Shown here piece after piece: positions 24,174 through 36,200 of a stretch of DNA of 64,000 nucleotides. Both the position numbers and the translations under genes were made by a program. Origin of the DNA: VXYL01 sp965199915 (GTDB lineage: Bacteria; Pseudomonadota; Gammaproteobacteria; Pseudomonadales; Azotimanducaceae); NCBI GenBank assembly GCA_965199915.1, contig OZ241348.1:868001-932000 (forward strand). Reading direction: 5' to 3'. Position 1 is the stretch's first letter; every line of letters begins with the position of its first letter. The notes beneath the pieces are model-generated. The model did no database searches and had not been told where the DNA came from. It worked only from the letters and a program-made list of their open reading frames with translations.

Positions 24174-24280
24174 TGGGGCCGATTGTGGCACAATCTCCAT
24201 CCGGATCGCCCGTTGGGGCCAAGAGCAGTAGGGCAAGAGGGCAAGAAGGTCCGCTCTTTGAAGCGGGTAGTAGAGCGTGC

Positions 24281-24299
24281 GAGGGAGGTGACTGCGATG
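24281..24299 (+). promoter_or_regulatory. Strong ribosome binding site and ATG upstream of the poly-C tract
   Basis: GAGGGAGGTG (24281-24290) lies 8 nt (from GGAGG) before ATG 24297-24299. The ATG is in frame with the giant gene through the C-run. The later ATG 24447 at the signal peptide has no comparable site. Confidence 0.55.
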
Positions 24300-27200
24300 G
24301 ATGTCCGCTTTGGTCAGAGGAGTGATTCGCCGCTGGCGGCTTTGTCGCCGCCGCTCGGGTCCGCACGGCTACTTCACCCCCCCCCCCCCCCCGAATTTTC
24401 GAGCGGGCGCCAATTCCGGCGTCGCGGCGTTGTGACGGCTCTTCGAATGCAGAGCCTTCGCGCGGGCCTCTTGGCGCTGGCCGCCATGCTGTCCACGATG
24501 GCGCATGGGCAAGACGACCACGGCAATACGCGCGCCACCGCCACGGCCGTTGCCTTTCCCAGCATCACGTCGGCCAGAATAAACTCCGCAAGCGACGAGG
24601 ACTACTTCAGCTTTACGTTGTCGGCCCAAACAGCCCTCGCAATCAGCGAGAGCAGAAACGCCATAGACACGAAGGCTTGGCTTTACAACTCAAGCGGTAC
24701 GCAACTGGCGCACAGCGACGACGACAACGGCGACGGGTTCCGAATTGCCCAAACATTGAACGCAGGCACATACTACGTTCGCGTCGGTTCCAACTATAAC
24801 GAAACTGGCATATATTTTTTGAACCTTTACAGGAGCGCTGACGACCACGGCGATACAAGCGCCAACTCCACTATCGTTGGCTTGAATAGCGACACGGCGG
24901 GCATCATCTACCCCTTTAGCGACGCGGACTACTTTGGCTTTACGGTGCTGACCGCCGGCACCGTAACAACCCAAACGGACAGCAACGTAGACATGTTTGG
25001 CCAGCTTTACAACGCAAGCGGTACGCAACTGGCGTCAAACGACGACGGCGGCACTGGCCCTAACTTCCTAATCACCCAAACATTGAGCACAGGCACATAC
25101 TACGTTCGCGTCACGACTTATAACAATGGGCGCGTCGGCCCTTACACGCTTCAAGTTCGCGGCCCGAACAGCGCGCCGTCCTTCGGCACCGGCTCGGTCA
25201 CCAACAAGACCTACGTCGCCAACTCCGCCATCGACGAGTTCGTGGTGCCGGCCGCGAGCGGCGGCGACGGCGCGATCACCTACTCGGCCTCGAACCTGCC
25301 GGCGGGACTCGTCTTCGACGCCACCGGCACGGACTCGCCCGGCTGCCCGGGCACCGAGGCGCGGGAGATATGCGGCACCCCGACCACCGCCGCGGGGGCG
25401 GCGACCGTCACCATCACCGCCCAAGACGGGGACCTCGACCAGAGCGCCAGCGACCGCGCCGCGCTGACGTTCACGGTCACCGTGGAGGAGCCGCCGCTGG
25501 CGGTGCGGGTGTCGCCGAACCGCCTGTCCTTGGCGGAAGGCGGCAGCGGCGCCTACACGGTGGTTCTGTCCCAGGCGCCGACCGGCCCGGTGACGGTCGG
25601 CGTGTCGAGCGACAACCCGGCGGTGACGGTGGCCACCAGCTCGCTGACCTTCACGACGCTGAACTGGAACACGGCGCGGTCGGTGACGGTGACGGCGGAA
25701 GGCGACGCCGACGCGGTCGACGAGGCGGCGACGATCACCAACGCGGCCAGCGGCGGCGGCTACAACGGCGTCTCGGGCTTCGTCCGGGTCGGCGTCGCGG
25801 ACGACGAGCCCAGCGCCGGCACGGACTACGACGCCGACAACGACGGCCTGATCGACGTCGACTCCCTGGCGAAGCTGAACGCCATGCGCTGGGACGTGGA
25901 CGGCGACGGCGCGCCATCCTCCGGCAACGCCGCGAACTACGCCGCGGCCTTCCCCGGCGCCGCCGCCGACATGGGCTGTCCCGACGGCCCGGACGCCAAC
26001 CAGCTGGCGGACGCCTGCGCCGGCTACGCGCTGACCGCGGACCTGGACTTCGACACCGACGACGACGGCGACGTGGACGCGGACGACGAGTTCGCCAGCT
26101 GGACGCCCATCGTCGGCTGGGACGCGACGTTCGACGGCCGGGGGCACACCATCTCCAACCTGACCGTGACCGGCGCCGGCGACGACCGCGGGATGTTCTC
26201 GACGGCGACGACGAACGCGACGGTGCGGGCGCTGGGGCTGCTGGACGTCTCGGTGACGGGCCCCGGCGTCCGGCTGGCCGCGCTGGCGGGCACGATGAAC
26301 GGCCGCGTCGCGGCGGTGTACGCGACCGGCGTGGTGCGGGGAGCGGGCGGGGTGGCTGGTCTGGTGGCCGAGATGCGGACGACGACGGCGGCAATCGTGG
26401 CGTCGTACTCGAGGGTGGCGGTGGAATGCACGAGCAACCAGAACTGGGCGCGGGCCGGCGGGCTGGCGGCCCGCAACGACGGCACGATCGCGACGAGCTA
26501 CGCGGCGGGCGCGATCACCGGCGACTGCCCGGCGACCGTGAAGGGCGGCCTGGTGTCCACCAGCAGCGGCACGGTGACGGCGAGCTACTGGGACACGGGC
26601 CGGACCGGCAGAGCGGACGACGGCGACATGACCTCGCCGGAGGGCCTGTCGACGACCGCCATGCAGACGCCGACGGCGTACGGCGCGGGCGTCTACAGCG
26701 CCTGGGACGAACAGGACGTGGACGGCGACGGCGCCCTGGACCTCGACCCGTGGGACTTCGGCGGCCCGCGGAACCACCCGGTGCTGAAGTGGGGCGGGCT
26801 GGACCCGGCGGATCAGCGCACCAACTACGACGCCGACGGCGACCGGCTGATCGAAATTTCGACGCTGGCGCAGCTGAACGCGGTGCGCTGGGACCTGGAC
26901 GGCGACGGGGCGCCCGTGGCCAGCGCCACGTCGAGCTACTACGGCGCGTTCTCCGACGGCGTGTTCAATCCGAGCGGCGAGGGCTTCTGCGCGCCGACGA
27001 CGGACGACGCGGACGACAACGACTGCCTGGGCTACGAGCTGGCCAACGACCTGGACTTCGACACCGACGGCGACGGCCAGACGCACACCGGCGGCACGGG
27101 CGACGACGGCGACGCCTACTACAACGCCGACGACGGCTGGGTTCCCATCGGCCCGAACGCCGCGCCGGGCGCCACGACGCACTACCGCGCCCGGTTCGAC

Positions 27201-30200
27201 GGCAACGGGCACGTCATCGACAACCTGTTCGTGAAGCGCAGCCGCAACTACTCGGGGCTGTTCGCGGCGCTGTCGGACGCCGCGGTGGTGACGTCGCTGG
27301 GTCTGCCGGACGCCTACGTGGGCGACGGGCAGGGCACGGTGGGGATGCTGGCCGGGGTGAACCGCGGGCGCGTCGCGGCCGTGTGGTCGTCGGGTTCGGT
27401 GACGGCGAGAGGCAACGTCGGCGGCTTGGTGGGGGCGACGCAGGTGACCTCGACCGTGGTGGCGAGCTACTCGACGGCGACCGTGGTCTGCACGCAGGCC
27501 GGCGCCTACCGCGCCGCCGGCGGGCTGGTCGGCGCCAACAGCGCGAGCTCCACCATCGCGGCGAGCTACTCGACCGGGACGGTGACGGGCCCCTGCGGCC
27601 TCCGGCGCGCCTTCGCGTACAACGAGGGCACGGTGGCGGCGAGCTACTGGGACACGACCCTGAGCCAGATCATGGACGACACGGAAGACCCGCCGCAGCC
27701 GCCGGAGGGCAGGACGACGGCGGCGCTGCAGACGCCGACGGACTACGACACGGTCGTCAACAGCGAGGCCCTCTACGCCGCCTGGGACGACCAGGACGTG
27801 GACGGCGACGGCGCGACCGGCGACGATGACGACGCCGACCCGTGGGACTTCGGCCTCTCGAACCAGCACCCGATCCTGAAGTACCGGGGCCTGGCGGCGG
27901 CGCCGCAGCTGGACGCGCAGCCGGACACGGCGCCGGACTTCGGCACGGCCATGGTGTCGAACAAGACGTTCCAGCACGGCCGCGCCATCCCGGCGTTCCA
28001 GATTCCGGCGGCGGGCGCCGGAAACGGCGTCCTGACCTACGCCGAGAGCGGGCTGCCGACGGGCCTCGTGTTCGACGCCGACGGCACGGGGAGCTGCGCC
28101 GGCAACGCGCCGCGCACGGTGTGCGGCACGCCCACGGCGACCACCACGGCGGTGACGGTGACGATCACGGTTTCGGACTCGGACTCGAACGAGCAGTCGG
28201 GGGACCAGGACACGCTGACGTTCACGGTGGCGGTGGTGGTGCCGTCGGCGGCGATCTCCTCCCCGGCGGCGCTGGCCGAGGCGACGCTGAACAACGCCAC
28301 GGTGACGGTGGCGCTGACCAACGCCGCGTTCGAGGTCGGCGCGACGGCGGCGAACTTCACGCTGACGACGAACCTGCCGGGACTGCGCGTGGCCTCGTTG
28401 GCGACGGTGAGCGCCGGCGACACGTCGGCGACGCTGACGCTGGGCTATTCGGGCGGGAACTTCAACACGGTGTACACGCTCGCGGTGACGGTGGCGGATT
28501 CGGCGCACACGCTGGCCGGGGCGCTGACGACGCCGACGGCGAACATCGTGCCCACGCCGTCCGTGGCGGTGAGCCGGACGACCCTGACGCTGACCGAGGG
28601 CGGCAGCGACGGCACCTACACGGTGGTTCTCGGCGGCCAGCCGACGGGCAACGTCGTGGTGACGGTGACGAGCACCGACGCGAACGTGGCGACGGTGGAC
28701 ACCGACACCGCGACGGGGCTGCAAAGCATGCTGTCGTTCACGCCGACCAGCTGGAACACGGCGCGCACGGTGACGGTGTCGCCGCAGGACGACGACGACG
28801 CCGTGGACGGGACGGCGACGATCAACCACGCGGTGTCGCCGAGCTACGGCGCGACCGCGGCGAGCGTGAGCGTGACGGTGGAGGACGACGAGACGGCGGC
28901 GATCGTGATCGACGCGGACCCGGCCACGGCGAACGTGGCGGACTCCGGCCCGATTGCGCTTGTGGAAGGCGCGACGTCGAGCACGCCGTACACGGTGAAA
29001 CTGTCGGCGCAGCCGACGGGCACGGTGACGGTGACGGTCACCAGCACCGACGCGGCCGCGGCGACGGTGGACACGGACCCGGCGACGGGCCTGCAGGACA
29101 CGCTGAGCTTCACCACCGGCAACTGGGACACGGCGCAAACGGCGTGGCTGACGCCGGTGGACGACACGGATCCGAACAGCGAGGAGGTGGACATCCGGCA
29201 CGAGGCGAACGGCGGCGGCTACAACGGGGTGTTCGCGGTCCTGCGGGCGGACGTGGCGGACGACGACGTGGGCGTGATCGTGGACACGGACCCGAACACG
29301 CCCGGCGACCAGCTGACCGCCCTGTCGCTGCGCGAGGGGCAGACGCGGACGTACCGGGTGCGCCTGTCGACGCTGCCGGCGGGCGGCAACGTGACGGTGG
29401 TGGCGACGAGCGCCAACGCGGCGATCACGGCGACGCCGGGCAGCCTGACGTTCACGGCGCAGAACTGGCAGACGGCGCGGACGGTGACGGTTCGGGCGGA
29501 GCACGACGGCGACCGGGTGGGCGAATGGACGGACATCGTCAACGAGGCGAACGGCGGCCAGTACAGCGGCGAGACGACGACCGTGCGGGCGACCGCGGAA
29601 GACGACGAGATGAGCGGCACGGACTACGACGCCGACGGCGACTTCCTGATCGAGATCGACTCGCTGGCGCAGCTGAACGCGTTGCGCTGGGACCTGGACG
29701 GCGACGGCTCGCCCGCGGCTTCGACCTCGACGTACCAGGCCGCCTTCCCGGGTTCGGTGCTGGCGGAGGACATGGGCTGTCTGGACGGCCCGGACGCCGG
29801 CGACGACGGCGACTGCGCCGGCTACGAGCTGATGGCGGATCTGGACTTCGACACGGACGGCGACGGCGACGTGGACGCGGACGACGACCATCCGAACTGG
29901 GCGCCCATCGGCGGCGCCTACACGGCGGCCTTCCAAGGTAACAACCGGACAATCGCCAACCTGACCACGAACGGCGCCGGCGACCGCGGGCTGTTCGGGG
30001 AACTGGGAACGGGCAGCAGCGTGTCGAACCTGGGGCTGGTCGATGTCGCCGTGACCAGCATCGGCTCCACCCGTGCCCGGGTCGGCGGCTTGGCGGCGGT
30101 GGTCCGGGGTACCGTGGCCGCCGTCCACGTGCGCGGCGGCGCGGTTTCCGTCACGTCCTACGGCAACGACGCGTTCGCGGGCGGTCTGGCGGGCGTCCAC

Positions 30201-33200
30201 GCCGGCGGCGTTCTCCGTGCCTGCCACGCGACGGCCGCCGTTTCGGTAGCGGGGCTGTCCGTCGACGTCGGCGGCCTGGTCGGGCTGTCGCGGGGCGCCG
30301 TCGCCGCCAGCTACGCCACCGGCGCGGTGAGCGGCAGCGCGGGGGATGCCGGGCGGTTCGGGGGCCTGGTCGGGCGCGCCGACACCACCGCCGCCGTCGT
30401 CACGAACTCCTACGCGACGGGCGCCGTCTCCGGCGTCGGTTCGAGTCCGGCGAACGGCGGCCTGGTCGGCCAGAACGCCAGCGGCACCTCCACGGCGTCC
30501 TACTGGAACAGCGAGACGTCCGGACAGAGCGCCAGCGCCCTGGGTACGGCGCTGACCACCGCCGGCCTGCAGACGCCGACCTCGGCGACCGGCACCTTCG
30601 CCGCGTGGGACGGCCACGACACCAACGACGACGGCACGGTGGACGCGGCCGACGAGGCTTGGGACTTCGGCACGGCGCACAACTATCCGGCGCTGAAGTA
30701 CGGCGGCCAGGATCCGGCCTCGCAGCGCAACGACTACGACGCCGACGGCGACGGGCTGATAGAGATCTCGACGCTGGCGCAGCTGCACGCGGTGCGCTGG
30801 GATCTGGACGGCGACGGCGCGCCCGTGTCCAGCGCCACGTCGAGCTACTTCGCCGCCAGCGGCACCAGCACGTTCGCGAACGCGGTGTTCAACGCCGCCG
30901 GCACGGGGCTGGCCTGCCCGACGACGACGGCCGACGCGGACGACAACGACTGTCTGGGCTACGAGCTCCTGAACGACCTGGACTTCGATACCGACGGCAG
31001 CGGCGCCACGCACACGTCCGGCACGGGCGACGCCAACGACGCCTGGAACAACGGCGGCATGGGCTGGGATCCCATCGGCCCGGCGACCACGGTCACCGCC
31101 GCGACGCACTTCAACGCCAGATTCGACGGCAACGGGAAGATCATCGCCAACCTGTTCGTGAACCGGGCGCGGGACTACTCGGGTCTGTTCGCGGGCCTGG
31201 CCGGCGACGCGAAGGTCGTGGCGCTGGGGCTGCCGGACGCGCTGGTGCGGGGCGGCGGCGAAGATGTGGGGGCGCTGGTCGGCTACAACAGCGGTTTCGC
31301 GGGGGCGGCGTGGTCGTCCGGCTCGGTGTCGAGCGACGACGACGTGGGGGGGCTGGTCGGCTACAACTACGGAACCCTGGTGGCGAGCTACTCGACGGCG
31401 GAGGTGGTCTGCACGAGCTCGCAGCCGAACACCCGGGCGGGCGGCCTTGTCGGCACCAGCCACGTGGGTTCGATCGCGGCGAGCTATTCGACGGGAACGG
31501 TGACCGGCAACTGCGCGATCCTGACCGGCCTGGCGGGGACGACGGGCATCGGCACGATAGCGGCGAGCTACTGGGACACGGGCCTGAGCAACATCGCCGG
31601 CAATCCGCCGCTTGGGCGGTCGACGGCGGTGCTGCAGGCGGCGACGGACTACGACACGCTGGTCGGCGATCCCGGCGAGGCCATCTACGCGACTTGGGAC
31701 GACCAGGACGTGGACGGCGACGGCGCCACCGGCGACGACGACGACGCCGACCCGTGGGACTTCGGCCTCTCGAACCAGCACCCGATCCTGAAGTACCGGG
31801 GCCTGGCGGCGGCGCCGCAGCTGGACGCGCAGCCGGACACGGCGCCGGACTTCGGCACGGCCATGGTGTCGAACAAGACGTTCCAGCGCGGCCGCGCCAT
31901 CCCGGCGTTCCAGATTCCGGCGGCGGGCGCCGGCAACGGCGTCCTGACCTACGCCGAGAGCGGGCTGCCGACGGGCCTCGTGTTCGACGCCGACGGCACG
32001 GGCAGCTGCGCCGGCAACGCGCCGCGCACGGTGTGCGGCACGCCGACGGCGACCACCACGCCGGTGACGGTGACGATCACGGTTTCGGACTCGGACTCGA
32101 ACGAGCAGTCGGCGGACCAGGACATGCTGACATTCACGGTGGCGGTGGTGGTGCCGTCGGCGGCGATCACGGCGCCGGCGGCGCTGGCCGAGGCGACCTT
32201 GAACGGCGCGACGGTGACGGTGGCGCTGACCAACGCCGCGTTCGAGAGCGGCGTGGGGACAGGCAGCTTCTCGCTGACGACCAACCTGCCGGGGCTGCGG
32301 ATCGCCTCGGTGGCGACGGTGACCGACGGCGACACGTCGGCGACGCTGACGCTGGGCTATTCGGGCGGCTTCAACACGTTGCGCACGCTCGCGGTGAGGG
32401 TGGCGGATTCGGCGCACACGCTGGCCGGGGCGCTGACGACGCCGACGGTGAACATCGTGCCGACGCCGTCGGTGGCGGTGAGCCGGAGCAGTCTGACGCT
32501 GACGGAGGGGGGAAGCGACGGAACCTACACGGTGGTCCTGGGAGGCCAGCCGACGGGCAACGTCGCGGTGACGGTGACGAGCACCGACGCGAACGTGGCG
32601 ACGGTGGACACGGACGGCGGGACGACGGGGCTGCAGAACACGCTGTCGTTCACGCCGACCAACTGGAACACGGCGCGCACGGTGACGGTGTCGCCGCAGG
32701 ACGACGACGACGCCTTGGAAGGGACGGCGACGATCAACCACGCGGTGTCGCCGGGCTACGGCGCGACCGCGTCGAGCGTGAGCGTGACGGTGGAGGACGA
32801 CGAGACGGCGGCGATCGTGATCGACGCGGACCCGAGCACGGCGACCGTGGTGGACTCCGGCCCGATTGCGCTTGTGGAGGGCGCGACGTCGACCACGCCC
32901 TACACGGTGAAATTGTCGGCGCTGCCGACGGGCACGGTGACGGTGACGGTGACCAGCACCGACACGGCCGCGGCGACGGTGGACACGGACCCGGCGACGG
33001 GCCTGCAGGACACGCTGAGCTTCACCACCGGCAACTGGGACACGGCGCAGACGGCGTGGCTGACGCCGGTGGACGACACGGATCCGAACAGCGAGGAGGT
33101 GGACATCCGGCACGAGGCGAACGGCGGCGGCTACAACGGGGTGTTCGCGGTCCTGCGGGCGGACGTGGCGGACGACGACGTGGGCGTGATCGTGGACACG

Positions 33201-36200
33201 GACCCGAACACGCCCGGCGACCAGTTGACCGCCCTGTCGCTGCGCGAAGGGGGGACGCGGACGTACCGGGTGCGCCTGTCGACGCTGCCGGCGGGCGGCA
33301 ACGTGACGGTGACGGCGACGAGCAGCAACGCGGCGATCACGGCGACGCCGGGCAGCCTGACGTTCACGGCGCAGAACTGGCAGACGGCGCGCACGGTGAC
33401 GGTTCGCGCGGAGCAGGACGACGACGCGGTGGGCGAGTGGACGGACATCGCCAACGAGGCGAACGGCGCCCAGTACGGCGGCGAGACGACCACCGTGCGG
33501 GCCACGGCCGAGGACGACGAGATGGGCGGCACGGACTACGACGCCGACGGGGACTTCCTGATCGAGATCGACTCGCTGGCCAAGCTGAACGCGGTGCGCT
33601 GGGACTTGGACGGCGATGGCGACGCGGGCGGCAACGAGACGAACTACCGCGCCGCCTTCGCGGGCTCGGTGCGGGCGGAGGACATGGGCTGCCTGGACGG
33701 CCCGGACATGAACGACGACGGCGACTGCGCCGGCTACGAGCTGATGGCGGACTTGGACTTCGACACGGACGGCGACGGCGACGTGGACGCGGACGACGAC
33801 TACCCCAACTGGACGCCCATCGGCGGCGATTACAACGCCACCTTCCACGGCAACAACCGCGCGATCTCCAACCTGACCACGACCGGCGGCGGCGAACGGG
33901 GACTGTTCTGGGGACTGGGGGGCAGCAGCCGCGTGTCGAACCTGGGCCTGGTCGACGTTTCCGTGACGGCGACCAGCGGCCCCGGCGCCAACTACCGCGG
34001 CGTGGGCGCCTTGGCCGGACAAAGTGATGGAACCATCGAGGCGGTCTACGTCCGCGGCGGCACGGTGTCGGCGTCCAGCGGCGGCGGTCGCGGCGTCGTG
34101 GTGGGCGGCCTCGTGGGGTACCTCTTCGAAGGCGTCATCCGCGCCTGCTACTCGACGGCGGCCGTTTCGGCCAGCTCCGTCCTCTCGCCTGACGTCGGCG
34201 GCCTGGTGGGGCATGCGTCAGCCCCCATCGTCGCCAGCTACGCGGCCGGGACGGTGCATGTACACGTCCGCGGCGGCACGGGGAACGTCGGCGGGCTCGT
34301 CGGCTGGGCGACGACCAACTACTCGGTCTTCACGAACTCCTACGCGACAGGGCGCGTGTCCTGGGACGGGTCCGCCCTTCGGGGCGGCCTGTTGGCCCGA
34401 AGAAACCAGTCCGGCAGCGCCCCGGGCTCCACCTGGGACTGGCAGACGACGGGGCAGGGCGGCGGCGGTGGGACCACCAGCGACCTGCAGGCGCCGACCT
34501 CGGCGACCGGCACCTTCGCTGGGTGGAACAGCCACGACACGAACGACGACGGCACGGTGGACGCGGCCGACGAGGCTTGGGACTTCGGCAGCGCCTGGAA
34601 CTATCCGGCGCTGAAGTACGGCGGCATGGACGTGGCCGCCCAGCGCAACGACTACGACGCGGACGGGGACGGCCTGATCGAGATCACGCGGCTGGCGCAG
34701 CTGGACGCGGTGCGCTGGGACCTGGACGGCGACGGGGCGCCGGCGCCGGGCGCCACGTCGACGGCGGCCTACTTCACCGCCACCAGCACGTTCTTCAACG
34801 CGGTGTTCAACGCCGCCGGCACGGGTCTGGCCTGCCCGACGACGACGGCCGACGCGGACGACAACGACTGCAAGGGCTACGAACTCCTGAACGACTTGGA
34901 CTTCGACACCGACGGCAGCGGCGCGACGCACACCAGCGGCACGGGCGACGCCAACGACGCCTGGAACGCCGGCGGCATGGGCTGGGATCCCATCGGCCCG
35001 GCGTCGACGCCGAGCGCCACGACGCACTTCAACGCGACGTTCGACGGCAACGGGAAGCGCATCGACAACCTGTTCGTGAACCGCTCGCGGAACTGGTCGG
35101 GGCTGTTCGCCGGGCTGGCGGGCGACGCGAAGGTCGTGGCGCTGGGGCTGCCGAACGCGCGGGTGCAGGGCGGCGACGGCTCGGTGGGCGCGCTGGCCGG
35201 CCAGAACAACGGGCACATGGGGGCCGTCTGGGCGTCCGGGTCGGTGGCCGGCGCCAGCACGGTGGGCGGCCTGGTCGGCAACCTCTCGGCCAACGGTTCG
35301 GTAGTGGCGAGCTACTCGACCGCGGCGGTGTCCTGCACGGGCACGTCGGGAGCGGGCCTGGTGAGCAACATCGCCTCGGCCGCGGCATCCATTGCGGCGA
35401 GCTACTCGACGGGGAGCGTGACCGGCGCGGCCTGCACGTCGAAGGCCGGCTTGGTGAACAATCCGACCACCGTGACGGCGAGCTACTGGGACACGGGCCT
35501 GAGCATGATCGCGGACGACGCGGACGACCCGCCGCGGCCGCCGGAGGGCAAGTCGACGGCGGACCTGCAGGCGCCGACGGACTACGACACGCTCGTCGGC
35601 GATCCCGGCGAGGCCATCTACGCGACTTGGGACAACCAGGACGTGGACGGCGACGGCGCCACCGGCGACGGCGACGACGCCGACCCGTGGGACTTCGGGC
35701 GTTCGAACCAGCACCCGATCCTCAAGTACCGGGGCCTGGCGGCGGCGCCGCAGCTAGACGCGCAGCCGGACACGGCGCCGGCGTTCGCCACCTCCACGCT
35801 TGCCGCCATGACCTTCCCGGGCGGCGTCGCCATCCAGCCGTTCCCGCTGCCGACGGTGACGGCCGGCAACGGCGCCTACGCCTACACGCCGGCGGGGCTG
35901 CCGGCGGGCCTGTCGCTGGGCCTGCCGAACTGCGCGACCGAGCGCACGGTGTGCGGCACGCCGACCGCGGCGACGTCCACCACGGTGACCGTCACGGTGG
36001 ACGACGGCGACAGCAACCAGGGGCCGGGCGACCGGGACGCGGTGACGTTCATGGTCACGGTGCCGGCGGCCTCGGCGCGCATCGCCGGCACGGTTCCGCC
36101 GTCGCTGACGGAGACCAACCTGCACGGCGCGACCGTGCGGGTCGAACTGTCGGGCACCGTGTTCGACGCGCGGATCGCGCCGTCGGGCTTCGCGCTGGAG

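Noticed and set aside
25068..34214. A 3,048-codon open frame on the minus strand opposite the giant gene
   Set aside because: High GC and the regular (GGC GAC) codon pattern of the plus-strand gene remove stop codons from the other strand. The translation is Arg/His-rich without any domain and mirrors the repeats of the real gene.
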